A stretch of DNA of 64,000 nucleotides from Pseudoalteromonas luteoviolacea DSM 6061 (GTDB lineage: Bacteria > Pseudomonadota > Gammaproteobacteria > Enterobacterales > Alteromonadaceae), in the NCBI RefSeq assembly GCF_001625655.1, contig NZ_AUYB01000132.1, positions 1 through 64,000 on the forward strand, given 5' to 3'. Shown here one piece after another: positions 36,620 through 44,699 of this stretch. The number at the start of each line of letters is the position of its first letter. The first letter of the stretch is position 1. Made by a program: the position numbers and the translations under genes. The notes beneath the pieces are model-generated. The model worked only from the letters and a program-made list of their open reading frames with translations, was not told where the DNA came from and searched no databases.

Positions 36620-37770
36620 TATTTATTTGCCAAAAGTTTTTCCAGAATAAGCTCATAAATAAGAGCCAAATCGTCGAGTGACTTTGCACAAACTTGCTCA
36701 TCCACTTGATGGATAGTTTTATTTAATGGGCCCAGCTCTATGACTTTACACCCTGTTTGAGCGATAAAGCGCCCATCTGATGTGCCTCCTGATGTCTCTG
36801 GTGTGGAGGCAACCCCGGTGATTTCTTTAATAGACTCAAGCGTAACATTTAGCAGGTCGCCTGGCTCAGTTAAAAATGGCAAACCATTTACTGTCCAGTT
36901 AATTTCATAGTCTAAATTATACGCGTCTAGAATATCACAAACGCCTTGCTGCAACCCTTCGACGGTCGACTCTGTGCTGAATCTGAAGTTAAATTGTACA
37001 TCTACAGTTCCTGGAATCACATTGCCAACACCTGTACCGCCATGGATATTGGAAACCTGAAAGCTTGTTGCTGGAAAATAAGCATTCCCGTTGTCCCACT
37101 CCTTTGAACTCAGATCCGCAAGTGCAGGTGCAACTTCATGAATTGGATTCTTTGCTAGGTGAGGATAGGCCACATGACCTTGTATGCCTTTAACTGTTAA
37201 ATGCCCAGTTAATGATCCTCTGCGTCCATTTTTGACAACATCTCCTAGCGTGTCTCGAGAAGAGGGCTCACCAACGAGGCACATATCGATTTTTTCATTT
37301 CTGGCTTCGAGTAAGTCAACGACCTTGGTTGTACCATTGATAAAAGGACCTTCTTCATCCGATGTAATTAAAAAGCTGATTGAACCTTTATGGTCAGGGT
37401 GTTTTTTTACGAACCGCTCAGTCGCCACTACCATAGCCGCGAGTGAGCCTTTCATATCTGCTGCACCACGGCCGTGTAAAACGCCGTTCTCTATCAACCC
37501 AGCAAAAGGAGGGTGCCGCCAGTCTTTTTCATTACCAACAGGCACAACATCAGTATGACCCGCAAAGCAAAAGTGCGGCCCATCTGAGCCCTTTCTCGCC
37601 CAGGTGTTTAGCGTATCAATGAAGAAATGCTCTTCAATATTGAAACCAAGTGGTGCCAGTCGGCTATTTATGAGTTGCTGGCACCCCGCATCTTCTGGCG
37701 TTACCGAAGGGCGCTGTATGAGCGCTGATGCGAGTTCAACAACATCACTCAAAGGTGTTGATACGCTCAT
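36619..37770 (-). CDS. dapE: Succinyl-diaminopimelate desuccinylase
   Basis: 383 residues. It cleaves N-succinyl-LL-diaminopimelate in the lysine/peptidoglycan pathway. M20 metal ligands are seen in CFAGHTDVVPVG, GRGAADMKGSLAAM and ITSDEEGPFINGT (catalytic Glu), with ETSGGTSDGRFIA and NKTIHQVDEQV near the end. It overlaps yffB by four bases and the M15 peptidase gene by one. yffB-dapE is also adjacent in E. coli. Confidence 0.97.
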   Translation of the reverse strand: MSVSTPLSDVVELASALIQRPSVTPEDAGCQQLINSRLAPLGFNIEEHFFIDTLNTWARKGSDGPHFCFAGHTDVVPVGNEKDWRHPPFAGLIENGVLHGRGAADMKGSLAAMVVATERFVKKHPDHKGSISFLITSDEEGPFINGTTKVVDLLEARNEKIDMCLVGEPSSRDTLGDVVKNGRRGSLTGHLTVKGIQGHVAYPHLAKNPIHEVAPALADLSSKEWDNGNAYFPATSFQVSNIHGGTGVGNVIPGTVDVQFNFRFSTESTVEGLQQGVCDILDAYNLDYEINWTVNGLPFLTEPGDLLNVTLESIKEITGVASTPETSGGTSDGRFIAQTGCKVIELGPLNKTIHQVDEQVCAKSLDDLALIYELILEKLLANK

Positions 37771-38114
37771 TTAAATATCTCTTGATATTGATCTGCTTTG
37801 AATCCGATGTGATAGCTAGAGTTTACATCTAATATTGGACGCTTGATCATCGCAGGAGACTCTAACATATATTGCTTGGCAGATTCTTCATTGAGGTTTT
37901 GTTTTTGTTCATCGCTTAATGCGCGATAGGTGGTGCCTCGTTTGTTTAAAACCGTCTCCCAACCAAGCTGGGTTACGAAAGTGTCTAACAGCTCAGCAGT
38001 TAATCCATCTTTACGGTAATCATGGAATGTAAATTCAATCTCGTTTTGCTCTAGAAACTTTTTTGCTTTTTTTATCGTGTCACAGTTTGGGATACCGTAT
38101 AAAACTATACTCAT
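37767..38114 (-). CDS. yffB: ArsC/Spx-family protein YffB
   Basis: 115 residues of thioredoxin-like ArsC fold. LYGIPNCDTIKKAKKFLEQ has the single N-terminal Cys of the family, and FHDYRKDGL, LNKRGTTYR and ESPAMIKRPILD are typical. The family is annotated as an arsenate-reductase-like protein; real activity in vivo is unsettled. It overlaps dapE and the IIA-like gene by four bases each. Confidence 0.92.
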   Translation of the reverse strand: MSIVLYGIPNCDTIKKAKKFLEQNEIEFTFHDYRKDGLTAELLDTFVTQLGWETVLNKRGTTYRALSDEQKQNLNEESAKQYMLESPAMIKRPILDVNSSYHIGFKADQYQEIFK

Positions 38115-38617
38115 AATTTACATGCTCTTGCTAATGTTATAAGCGGATCTTTGCCCGCATTGACTTGATTGAGAGGATAATAACATGGCCCTAATTTGTC
38201 CGCATTGAGAATTACCATTGACCCCAGAATTGGCTGCTCTTGGGGCACATCAAAATAGCAAAGAACATCTCCAGCGGACACCGTGTTTTTTCCGACACTA
38301 TGTTGTATCAACTTTTCCATTTTTTTGTATTCGGAAGGGATATGTAAGTGAAGTAAAAGTTGTAACCCTGACTCAGCGCGAATAACAAACTCACATCCTT
38401 GTTGGGTAGTTTTAATGACTTTGCCTTTACATGGTGCCAACATCAGCGCTTGATTGCTTTTTACACACACTCCAACTCCCAAAACGCCAGTGGCAAAAAG
38501 CTGTATAGGATGATTTTGTAGTGGAAGTACTTTGCCTGAAAACGGACTGGCTATGTGCAGCAAGGGGTTCGCTATTTGCGTGATAGGTGCATATTTTATT
38601 GGGGTAGAAAATATCAT
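38111..38617 (-). CDS. PTS IIA-Glc-like protein lacking His75
   Basis: 168 residues of the IIA-Glc (Crr) fold: IASPFSGKVLPL at the start, FATGVLGVGVCV, LAPCKGKVIKT, then FVIRAESGLQLLLHLHI. By alignment with E. coli Crr the phosphorylated histidine is kept as H90, but the second active-site histidine, H75, is Cys (C75 in QQGCEF). There is no ptsH, ptsI or IIBC gene nearby, and this chromosome uses glucokinase for glucose. A regulatory or relic role is more likely than sugar transport (inference). It is part of an overlapping set with an ACT-domain gene upstream and yffB, dapE downstream. Confidence 0.82.
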   Translation of the reverse strand: MIFSTPIKYAPITQIANPLLHIASPFSGKVLPLQNHPIQLFATGVLGVGVCVKSNQALMLAPCKGKVIKTTQQGCEFVIRAESGLQLLLHLHIPSEYKKMEKLIQHSVGKNTVSAGDVLCYFDVPQEQPILGSMVILNADKLGPCYYPLNQVNAGKDPLITLARACKL

Positions 38618-38997
38618 TAAACGAAAAGGTAACCGTCTTTTTTAAGTGCTTGAATGGCATTATTCAATTGCTGTTCTTTGACTAAAATATAGTCTGTGTC
38701 ATATGTGGAAATAGAAAATATCGATACATTAGCAGAGGCTAAAACTCCCGAAATGTTTGACATTATCCCAGTTAAAGAGAACCCAAGTGGTCCAATAATT
38801 TCTATTGCTCGCCAGTAGGGCTCAGCAGCGAAGCTCTGAACAGAAACATGGGAAGGGCACACAATTGATAACTCTTCAGCTGTTTTGGCTATAAAAAAGA
38901 TGTCTGACTTTAAAACGCTTGCGGGAATACCATCATCGCTATCTAGGCTATGGATAGTAAAGTCTTGTTGTAGTATTTGTAGCGTTTGTTTTGACAT
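38617..38997 (-). CDS. ACT-domain protein
   Basis: 126 residues. The C-terminal half (WRAIEIIGPLGFSLTGIMSNISGVLASANVSIFSISTYDTDYILV) is a clear ACT fold of the CASTOR-like ACT_7 group, which binds small ligands, usually amino acids. The N-terminal half has DFTIHSLDSDDGIP and a FIAKTAEELSIVCP strand. It is the first gene of a five-gene overlapping run that includes dapE, so an amino-acid-sensing role is possible but not shown. Confidence 0.85.
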   Translation of the reverse strand: MSKQTLQILQQDFTIHSLDSDDGIPASVLKSDIFFIAKTAEELSIVCPSHVSVQSFAAEPYWRAIEIIGPLGFSLTGIMSNISGVLASANVSIFSISTYDTDYILVKEQQLNNAIQALKKDGYLFV

Positions 38998-39064
38998 ACT
39001 TGCGCTCTAACAGCATCGACTTATTCATAGTATAGGCAAGCATGATGAAAAGAAACCCTTTTGT

Positions 39065-39092
39065 GAAGAGAGAAGATAAATCTTCTCTCTTC
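39065..39092 (-). terminator. Hairpin at the end of ackA-pta
   Basis: A 13-bp perfect inverted repeat: GAAGAGAGAAGAT (39065-39077) and ATCTTCTCTCTTC (39080-39092). It lies 19 bases past the pta stop. A canonical U-run is missing on the minus strand. Confidence 0.65.
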
Positions 39093-39111
39093 AGCAAGTT
39101 ATCACTGGCCC

Positions 39112-41256
39112 TTAATGGCGCTGAGCAGCTTGGATAGCTGTAAGGGCAATCGTATAAACAATGTCATCTACCAAAGCACCGCGGCTCAAGTCGTTGACCG
39201 GTTTACGCATACCTTGGAGCATAGGGCCGATACTGATAAGGTCGGCACTTCGTTGGACTGCTTTATAAGTTGTGTTACCCGTATTTAAATCAGGGAAAAC
39301 AAATACGGTTGCTTTACCAGCAACTTTGCTGTTTGGTGCTTTTTTCCTCGCCACATTTTCCATAATGGCTGCGTCGTATTGTAAAGGTCCATCAATATCT
39401 AAATCTGGACGTTTAGCCTGAGCAAGCGCAGTTGCCTCTCTGACCTTGTCAACGTCAGCGCCTTGTCCAGACGTACCTGTACTATAACTAATCATGGCGA
39501 CTTTTGGCTCGATGCCAAATGCGGCTGCAGAATCAGCAGATTGGATTGCGATGTCGGCGAGCTGCTGCGCAGAAGGGTCAGGATTAATAGCACAATCACC
39601 GTAAACGAGTACTTGATCAGGCAGCAGCATGAAGAAAACAGAGCTGACTAGTGATGAGTCCGGCGCAGTTTTAATTAGCTGAAGAGGTGGACGAATAGTG
39701 TTTGCAGTTGTATTGACTGCACCCGATACAAGGCCGTCGACTTCGCTCTCTGCAAGCATCATAGTGCCAAGCACTACATTGTCTTGAAGTTGCTCAGCCG
39801 CAACGACTTCAGTTAGTCCTTTGTTTTTCCTCAGTTCCACCATGGGCGCAATATATTTTTCAATGGCTTGGCTCGGATCTAAAATTGTGACATTTTCATT
39901 CAATACAACACCTTGCTGAGCGGCAATACGCTGAATTTCATCATGCTCACCTAACAATACAGTTTTTGCTATACCTCGCTCACCACAAATCGCTGCAGCT
40001 TTGATTGTTCTTGGTTCATTGCCTTCAGGCAAAACAATCGTCTTATCGGCACGTCGTGCCAAATCAGTTAGCATGTATCTAAAAGCGGGCGGAGATAGCT
40101 TTCTTGTACGTGCAATACCTTGAGATAAGCTGTCTAACCAATCAGGATCAATATGATCGGCATTGTGTTGTTTGACTTTATCTATGCGTTGTTCATCGTC
40201 TGCGGGTACTTCCATATTGAAATTATGCAGCAACAACGATGTTCTCCACGTATCGGCCTCTGTGGCGAGGATTGGGAGCCCTGTATTCATCGCTTGCTCA
40301 CAAAGCTCCATAATTCGGGGCTCTGGCTTAAAGCCGCCAGTGAGTAAAATAGCACCAAGTTTTGTACCATTCATCGCAGATAAGCAGGCTGCAACTAAAA
40401 TATCCGACCTATCTCCCGGAGTAACGAGCAGTGCGCCCGGTGTGAAGTGGTTTAATATGTTTGACACTGTGCGCGCACAAAATGTGACGCGGCGTAGGCG
40501 TCGATGCGCCATATCACCTTCATTTATAACCTCAGCTTGTAAATATTCGCTTAAGTCTCTGACACGGGGGGCAACGAGGTCAAAATCCCATGGAATGGCA
40601 CCGAGTAGCATAAATGGGTGCTTTCTAAAAATAGGCAATGAGGCCAAACGATTCATCTCGTTTTCTAATTGCTCAGGCTCATGTTGGTCGACTAAATCTG
40701 CGCGAGCTCGGCCATCCTCATCAAGCGGTGCGTTGACTTTATTGAATATACAACCAAGTACGCGGCCATGATCAATGCCACCGTAATTTCCAGAGGCAAT
40801 TTCTAAACGGTCTTCAAGCTGGTCATTGCTGTCATTGCCAGGTGTCAGGACAAATACGATATCAGCGCCGAGTGTTTGTGCTATCTCCCTATTAACTCTT
40901 CCTGCGTAGGGTTGTTTTCTGGTTGGCACCATCCCTTCGATGATAGCGACTTCATCGTCATTTACAGAACTTTCAAAACGCTCTACGATTTCTTCCAAAA
41001 GATCATCACCCTTTCCGTCTCCGATCATTTGCTCTGCATAATGCAGTTCAAAAGGAGTTGGTGGCGCGATAGAGGAGCCTTGCTTAATAATGAGTGTTGA
41101 TTTCTCTGGGCCGATATCGGCGTTTCTTGGTTGTGCGATTGGTTTGAAGAAATTAACCTTAACGCCTTTTTGTTCTAACGCACGTACTAAGCCAACAGAG
41201 ACAGACGTTAAACCAACCCCAGTAGAAATAGGGATAAGCATGATTCTACGACTCAT
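39112..41256 (-). CDS. pta: Phosphate acetyltransferase
   Basis: 714 residues, the long form. It converts acetyl-CoA + phosphate to acetyl phosphate. The N-terminal domain is BioD-like (IMLIPISTGVGLTSVSVGLVRAL), the middle DRTGG (TPGDRSDILVAACLS), and the C-terminal ~320 residues the catalytic domain (VLPEGNEPRTIKAA, GLVSGAVNTTANTIRPPLQLI, MISYSTGTSGQGADVDKV, VFPDLNTGNTTYKAVQRSA). It starts two bases after the ackA stop with a GAGGAG site inside ackA, so expression is coupled. Confidence 0.97.
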   Translation of the reverse strand: MSRRIMLIPISTGVGLTSVSVGLVRALEQKGVKVNFFKPIAQPRNADIGPEKSTLIIKQGSSIAPPTPFELHYAEQMIGDGKGDDLLEEIVERFESSVNDDEVAIIEGMVPTRKQPYAGRVNREIAQTLGADIVFVLTPGNDSNDQLEDRLEIASGNYGGIDHGRVLGCIFNKVNAPLDEDGRARADLVDQHEPEQLENEMNRLASLPIFRKHPFMLLGAIPWDFDLVAPRVRDLSEYLQAEVINEGDMAHRRLRRVTFCARTVSNILNHFTPGALLVTPGDRSDILVAACLSAMNGTKLGAILLTGGFKPEPRIMELCEQAMNTGLPILATEADTWRTSLLLHNFNMEVPADDEQRIDKVKQHNADHIDPDWLDSLSQGIARTRKLSPPAFRYMLTDLARRADKTIVLPEGNEPRTIKAAAICGERGIAKTVLLGEHDEIQRIAAQQGVVLNENVTILDPSQAIEKYIAPMVELRKNKGLTEVVAAEQLQDNVVLGTMMLAESEVDGLVSGAVNTTANTIRPPLQLIKTAPDSSLVSSVFFMLLPDQVLVYGDCAINPDPSAQQLADIAIQSADSAAAFGIEPKVAMISYSTGTSGQGADVDKVREATALAQAKRPDLDIDGPLQYDAAIMENVARKKAPNSKVAGKATVFVFPDLNTGNTTYKAVQRSADLISIGPMLQGMRKPVNDLSRGALVDDIVYTIALTAIQAAQRH

Positions 41257-41258
41257 AT

Positions 41259-42458
41259 TTATAGCTCCTCGGCTAGTTTTGCCGCATCTTGAGCGATGAC
41301 TAATTCTTCGTTTGTTGGAACTACCAATGCTAGTGGAGTTGAATCTTGATCAGTTATCACCCCTTCGTTGCCAAACCTTGCCGCTAGGTTGCTTTCATTG
41401 TTTAATTTAAATCCAAGGAAACTCAGTTGATTAACAACTTTTGCACGAATGACATCTGAATTTTCGCCAATACCTCCAGTAAATACAAGCGCGTCAATAC
41501 CACCAAGAGGTACAGCGAAGCTCGCAATTTGCTTTGCCAGTCTGAAACAGAAAATATCGAGAGCGAGTTGCGCTTGAGTATGGCCTTCGGCAGCACTTTC
41601 TTCTATTGTACGGCAATCGTTAGATAGCTCGCTGATACCTAAAAGACCACTTTCCTTATTTAACAAGGTATCGATTTGAGATGCCGTATAGTTAAGTTGA
41701 TTTACCAAGTAAGCAAACAAACCCGGATCAATATCACCACTGCGAGTGCCCATTACTAGGCCTTCAAGCGGCGTAAGTCCCATGCTGGTATCAACCGATT
41801 TACCGTCTTTAACGGCACAAATAGAACAGCCATTTCCAAGGTGGGCTGTGACTATTTTTGAGGGCTTGCCTTTTAAACCTAAAAGATCGATTGCCTGTGC
41901 CGATACGTAATAGTGGCTGGTACCATGAAACCCATAGCGTCTGATACTGTGTTTTTTGTATAGTTCATACGGCAGCGCGTATAAAAATGCTTGTGGCTCC
42001 ATAGTTTGATGAAAAGCAGTATCAAAAACAGCTACTTGAGGTAGTGTTGAAAAAGCATCACTTGCGGCTGTTATGCCAAGTAAGTTGGCTGGATTATGTA
42101 AGGGCGCCAATGTTGCGGTTTGTTTAATCGCTTCCAAAACAGTGTCTGTTATGAGTGCTGAATGGGTAAAATGCTCTCCACCGTGAACAACACGGTGTCC
42201 AACAGCGACCAATTGTTGATCAAGTTTTAGAGATTTTACTAACTCGACCAATTGGTTAATGGCGACTTCATGAGCGTCTCCATTGGCTAAAGCTACAGTG
42301 TGCTTTTTACCATTGAATTTATATTTAATTTGAGGTGAGGCTTCACCAAGGCGCTCAGCTAACCCTGATAAGTGCTCTATTGCAGAGTTAGAGTCAATGA
42401 TTGCGAATTTGAGGCTAGAACTGCCACAATTGAGGACCAAAACATGCGACGATGACAT
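41259..42458 (-). CDS. ackA: Acetate kinase
   Basis: 399 residues from the preferred start. It makes ATP and acetate from acetyl phosphate. VLVLNCGSSSLKFAI is the first phosphate motif; VGHRVVHGG, VFDTAFHQTM, RRYGFHGTSH, HLGNGCSI, SMGLTPLEGLVMGTRSGDIDPG and FTGGIGENS are all family blocks. The frame opens at 42479, but ATG 42458 is preceded by GGAAAG and matches the family N-terminus. ackA-pta with yfbV divergent upstream is the enterobacterial order. Confidence 0.97.
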   Translation of the reverse strand: MSSSHVLVLNCGSSSLKFAIIDSNSAIEHLSGLAERLGEASPQIKYKFNGKKHTVALANGDAHEVAINQLVELVKSLKLDQQLVAVGHRVVHGGEHFTHSALITDTVLEAIKQTATLAPLHNPANLLGITAASDAFSTLPQVAVFDTAFHQTMEPQAFLYALPYELYKKHSIRRYGFHGTSHYYVSAQAIDLLGLKGKPSKIVTAHLGNGCSICAVKDGKSVDTSMGLTPLEGLVMGTRSGDIDPGLFAYLVNQLNYTASQIDTLLNKESGLLGISELSNDCRTIEESAAEGHTQAQLALDIFCFRLAKQIASFAVPLGGIDALVFTGGIGENSDVIRAKVVNQLSFLGFKLNNESNLAARFGNEGVITDQDSTPLALVVPTNEELVIAQDAAKLAEEL

Positions 42459-42607
42459 AATGACTTTCCGTTTTGACAATAAGAGTATTTGCGTATTAAG
42501 CTAAATGAAGAAGTTCAATCGGCATTATGCTTAATACTAAGGTATAATTGACATGTATGACTTCAATTTTACCTCATTTTTTAGATAATAGTTAGCACCT
42601 AGGAGTT

Positions 42608-43057
42608 ATGATGCAGAAAAGTCTTATTTCACAAGTGCAACTGGGTCGTCAATACGCCAAAGAGTGGCCAATGCGCAAAGAATTAGCGCCGTTATTTCCG
42701 GAATTTCGAGTAATTAAGGCCACGGAACTGGCACTCCAGACAATGCCTATTCTCGCATTGTTCACTGTTTTTTTTCAAACCAGTCAGCTAGGAATGGACT
42801 ACCTACCTCAATCAATCGCGATCGCGTTGTTTTTTCTTACTTTACCAGTGCAGGGGTTACTTTGGTTAGGCAAGCGATGTGACACATCTTTAAACCCGGC
42901 GCTCTCGAGCTGGTATCGTGATCTATATCAGAAAATGGTTGCTCAAGGTTATGAAGGGTCAATCTGTACAAGAAAGCCCACATATAGGGAACTTGCAAAG
43001 CTATTAACAGATATGTTTGAAAAAATGGACAAAGCGTTCACCAAAGAAAATCTTTGA
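42608..43057 (+). CDS. yfbV: UPF0208 membrane protein YfbV
   Basis: 149 residues with two membrane helices (about 45-65 and 70-90). LGRQYAKEWPMRKELAPLFPEFRVIKAT and TYRELAKLLTDMFEKMDKAF are typical of the YfbV/DUF412 family. In E. coli YfbV insulates the Ter macrodomain; whether that holds here is unknown. Divergent from ackA, as in enterobacteria. Confidence 0.93.
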   Translation: MMQKSLISQVQLGRQYAKEWPMRKELAPLFPEFRVIKATELALQTMPILALFTVFFQTSQLGMDYLPQSIAIALFFLTLPVQGLLWLGKRCDTSLNPALSSWYRDLYQKMVAQGYEGSICTRKPTYRELAKLLTDMFEKMDKAFTKENL

Positions 43058-43071
43058 GATGCAAAATAAAG

Positions 43072-43096
43072 GCGCGTCAAATAATTACAGACGCGC
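43072..43096. terminator. Terminator between yfbV and the PKD gene
   Basis: GCGCGTC (43072-43078) pairs with GACGCGC (43090-43096). On the minus strand it is followed by CTTTATTTTG, so it best serves the PKD gene. Confidence 0.75.
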
Positions 43097-43109
43097 TTAG
43101 TGACTTAGC

Positions 43110-43718
43110 TCAATGTCTTTTGCGTCTTAGTTTAACGAGCATTAACATCCATATAGGTAACCAAAACATCGAACCACCGCCGGAGTCACTTTCTCCCTGA
43201 GAGGGTGGAGACGTGGGTTCTTCTTTGGCTAACACGTTGATATTGATAGTTTGTTCAGATACCAGGCGTTCATTAAAGTAGGCACTAAGTTCAACTCGGT
43301 TTTGACCACTATTTTGAAATATAACGTCAGAGCTTTTACCAGAAATGACTTCACCATTAGGCATTTTCCATTTGTAGCTCAAATTTAGGTCATAATCAGA
43401 TTCTAAATTAACCGATATTAAGGCGTTTTTTCCCTGTTCTACTCGGTCAGGTAAGTTCAATGTAAGTGATTTAATCGCGGGGGTCACCGCATCAACTTCG
43501 TATTGCTTACTGTAGCTTAAGTCTTGATTTGCAAAGGCTTTAAGAGTCACAGTGTAAAAATTTGGAGTGGTGTACTCATGATTTGGGTTTTCTTCTGTAC
43601 TGACATTACCATCACCAAATTCCCATTGGTAGGTCAACTGCTGAGCATGAACGTTAGCTGCTAACGTTAGCGTGCTCAGTAAAATCACTTTTGTACAAAA
43701 GTTCCATTTTAGAATCAT
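43110..43718 (-). CDS. PKD-domain exported protein with GlyGly-CTERM anchor
   Basis: 202 residues. A signal peptide (VILLSTLTLAANVHA) precedes a PKD domain (YQWEFGDGNVSTEENPNHEY) and a second Ig-like domain. The C-terminus has the tripartite GlyGly-CTERM form: SDSGGGS, then a hydrophobic helix FWLPIWMLMLV, then KLRRKRH. GlyGly-CTERM proteins are processed by rhombosortase and released or lipid-anchored at the cell surface. It is divergent from the exported-protein operon starting at 44003, and its PKD unit resembles one in the protease at 56392-60165. Its function is unknown; PKD domains usually mediate binding. Confidence 0.85.
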   Translation of the reverse strand: MILKWNFCTKVILLSTLTLAANVHAQQLTYQWEFGDGNVSTEENPNHEYTTPNFYTVTLKAFANQDLSYSKQYEVDAVTPAIKSLTLNLPDRVEQGKNALISVNLESDYDLNLSYKWKMPNGEVISGKSSDVIFQNSGQNRVELSAYFNERLVSEQTININVLAKEEPTSPPSQGESDSGGGSMFWLPIWMLMLVKLRRKRH

Positions 43719-43888
43719 TTTTTAGTCCTTAATTCCTTCTTCGAGTTGCATATTATCCGTAATGGGTGCGCTAGTCGACAACTTTTACACACAATCTTTA
43801 CAGTGCCGTTTCACTTCTGGGAAACAAAAGTTAAGTTTATATTATTTTAATTGTGTAAATCAAAAGTGAAAAAAAGTGGATAAAAAGG

Positions 43889-43919
43889 TTGATTTCATAT
43901 CCGAACTAATGTTTATAAT
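43889..43919 (+). promoter_or_regulatory. Candidate promoter of the exported-protein operon
   Basis: TTGATT (43889-43894) and a perfect TATAAT (43914-43919), 19 bases apart, lie 84 bases before the first gene. The surrounding 284-base divergent region is very A/T-rich. The spacer is longer than ideal. Confidence 0.4.
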
Positions 43920-44002
43920 TTGTTAGGCAATTTACTCAAAAAATAACATATTAAATTTCTAATTCTCATAAATGATGTCCAGGAAGATTCAAGGAGTGAG
44001 CA

Positions 44003-44647
44003 GTGAAAGTTAAATCATATGTGGTATCTGTTGTAGTAGTATCGTCTGTAATTACAGCATGGATTGGCTATGAAAATTATTATTTGGCTAGTGATAACAA
44101 ATCAAAAAATGAGATTTCTAAGCTAGATAATAAGCCTTCATCACAACCTTCAAATGCAAATATTGAAATGAAAGGTAAGTCTGAAATGCCGGTGTTGTCG
44201 GTACAAACAGACTTGGCTGAAAGTTCAAATTTGACATCTTCGCACAGTGAAGCTTCTGTTTTTGACTTCCCACTTCGTCCATTGGAGGACCTACACGATT
44301 TAAGAGAGTTGGAAAGAGAGTATGACTTTATTCGAGAGCAACTCGAAGCAACCCAAGCAGTTGAAATGATTAACCAAAGTAACTTGAGTGAAAAAGATAT
44401 TGCCTCTCTCAAGCGTACTTATACCCACCTTAACAAAGTAATTAAGCGTATTGGTGAACTAGATCTCGAAAGGATTGAGGCCGAGTTTGATGAAAAGTAT
44501 GGCGAAAACGCCTACGAAGAAGACTTAAACTATGTTCGCAGTACCGTCGCTGAAGCATTGGAAAAGAGAAGAGAATCAAGGAAGGAATGGCAACGAGAAA
44601 TCGATGCAATGACAAATGCAGTAAAAAATGAACAAGAAGTTCAGTAA
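44003..44647 (+). CDS. Membrane-anchored coiled-coil protein, unknown (first gene of exported-protein operon)
   Basis: 214 residues. A single N-terminal hydrophobic helix (VVSVVVVSSVITAWIGY) is either a signal anchor or signal peptide. A Ser/Asn-rich linker (to about residue 85) leads into a long charged helical region (about 95-210) of coiled-coil character. No cysteines and no recognised domain. GTG start at 44003 with a strong AAGGAG at 43991-43996. The next gene follows 52 bases on. It could be an envelope-spanning tether or chaperone for the proteins encoded downstream (inference). Confidence 0.75.
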   Translation: MKVKSYVVSVVVVSSVITAWIGYENYYLASDNKSKNEISKLDNKPSSQPSNANIEMKGKSEMPVLSVQTDLAESSNLTSSHSEASVFDFPLRPLEDLHDLRELEREYDFIREQLEATQAVEMINQSNLSEKDIASLKRTYTHLNKVIKRIGELDLERIEAEFDEKYGENAYEEDLNYVRSTVAEALEKRRESRKEWQREIDAMTNAVKNEQEVQ

Positions 44648-44699
44648 ATCACTACATGGGTCCAAGGACTCGCTTAATACTAATATAAGGATGAAAACA

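Noticed and set aside
43719..44002. CRP-type site near TGTGTAAATCAAAAGTG before the exported operon
   Set aside because: It lacks the TGTGA-N6-TCACA symmetry.
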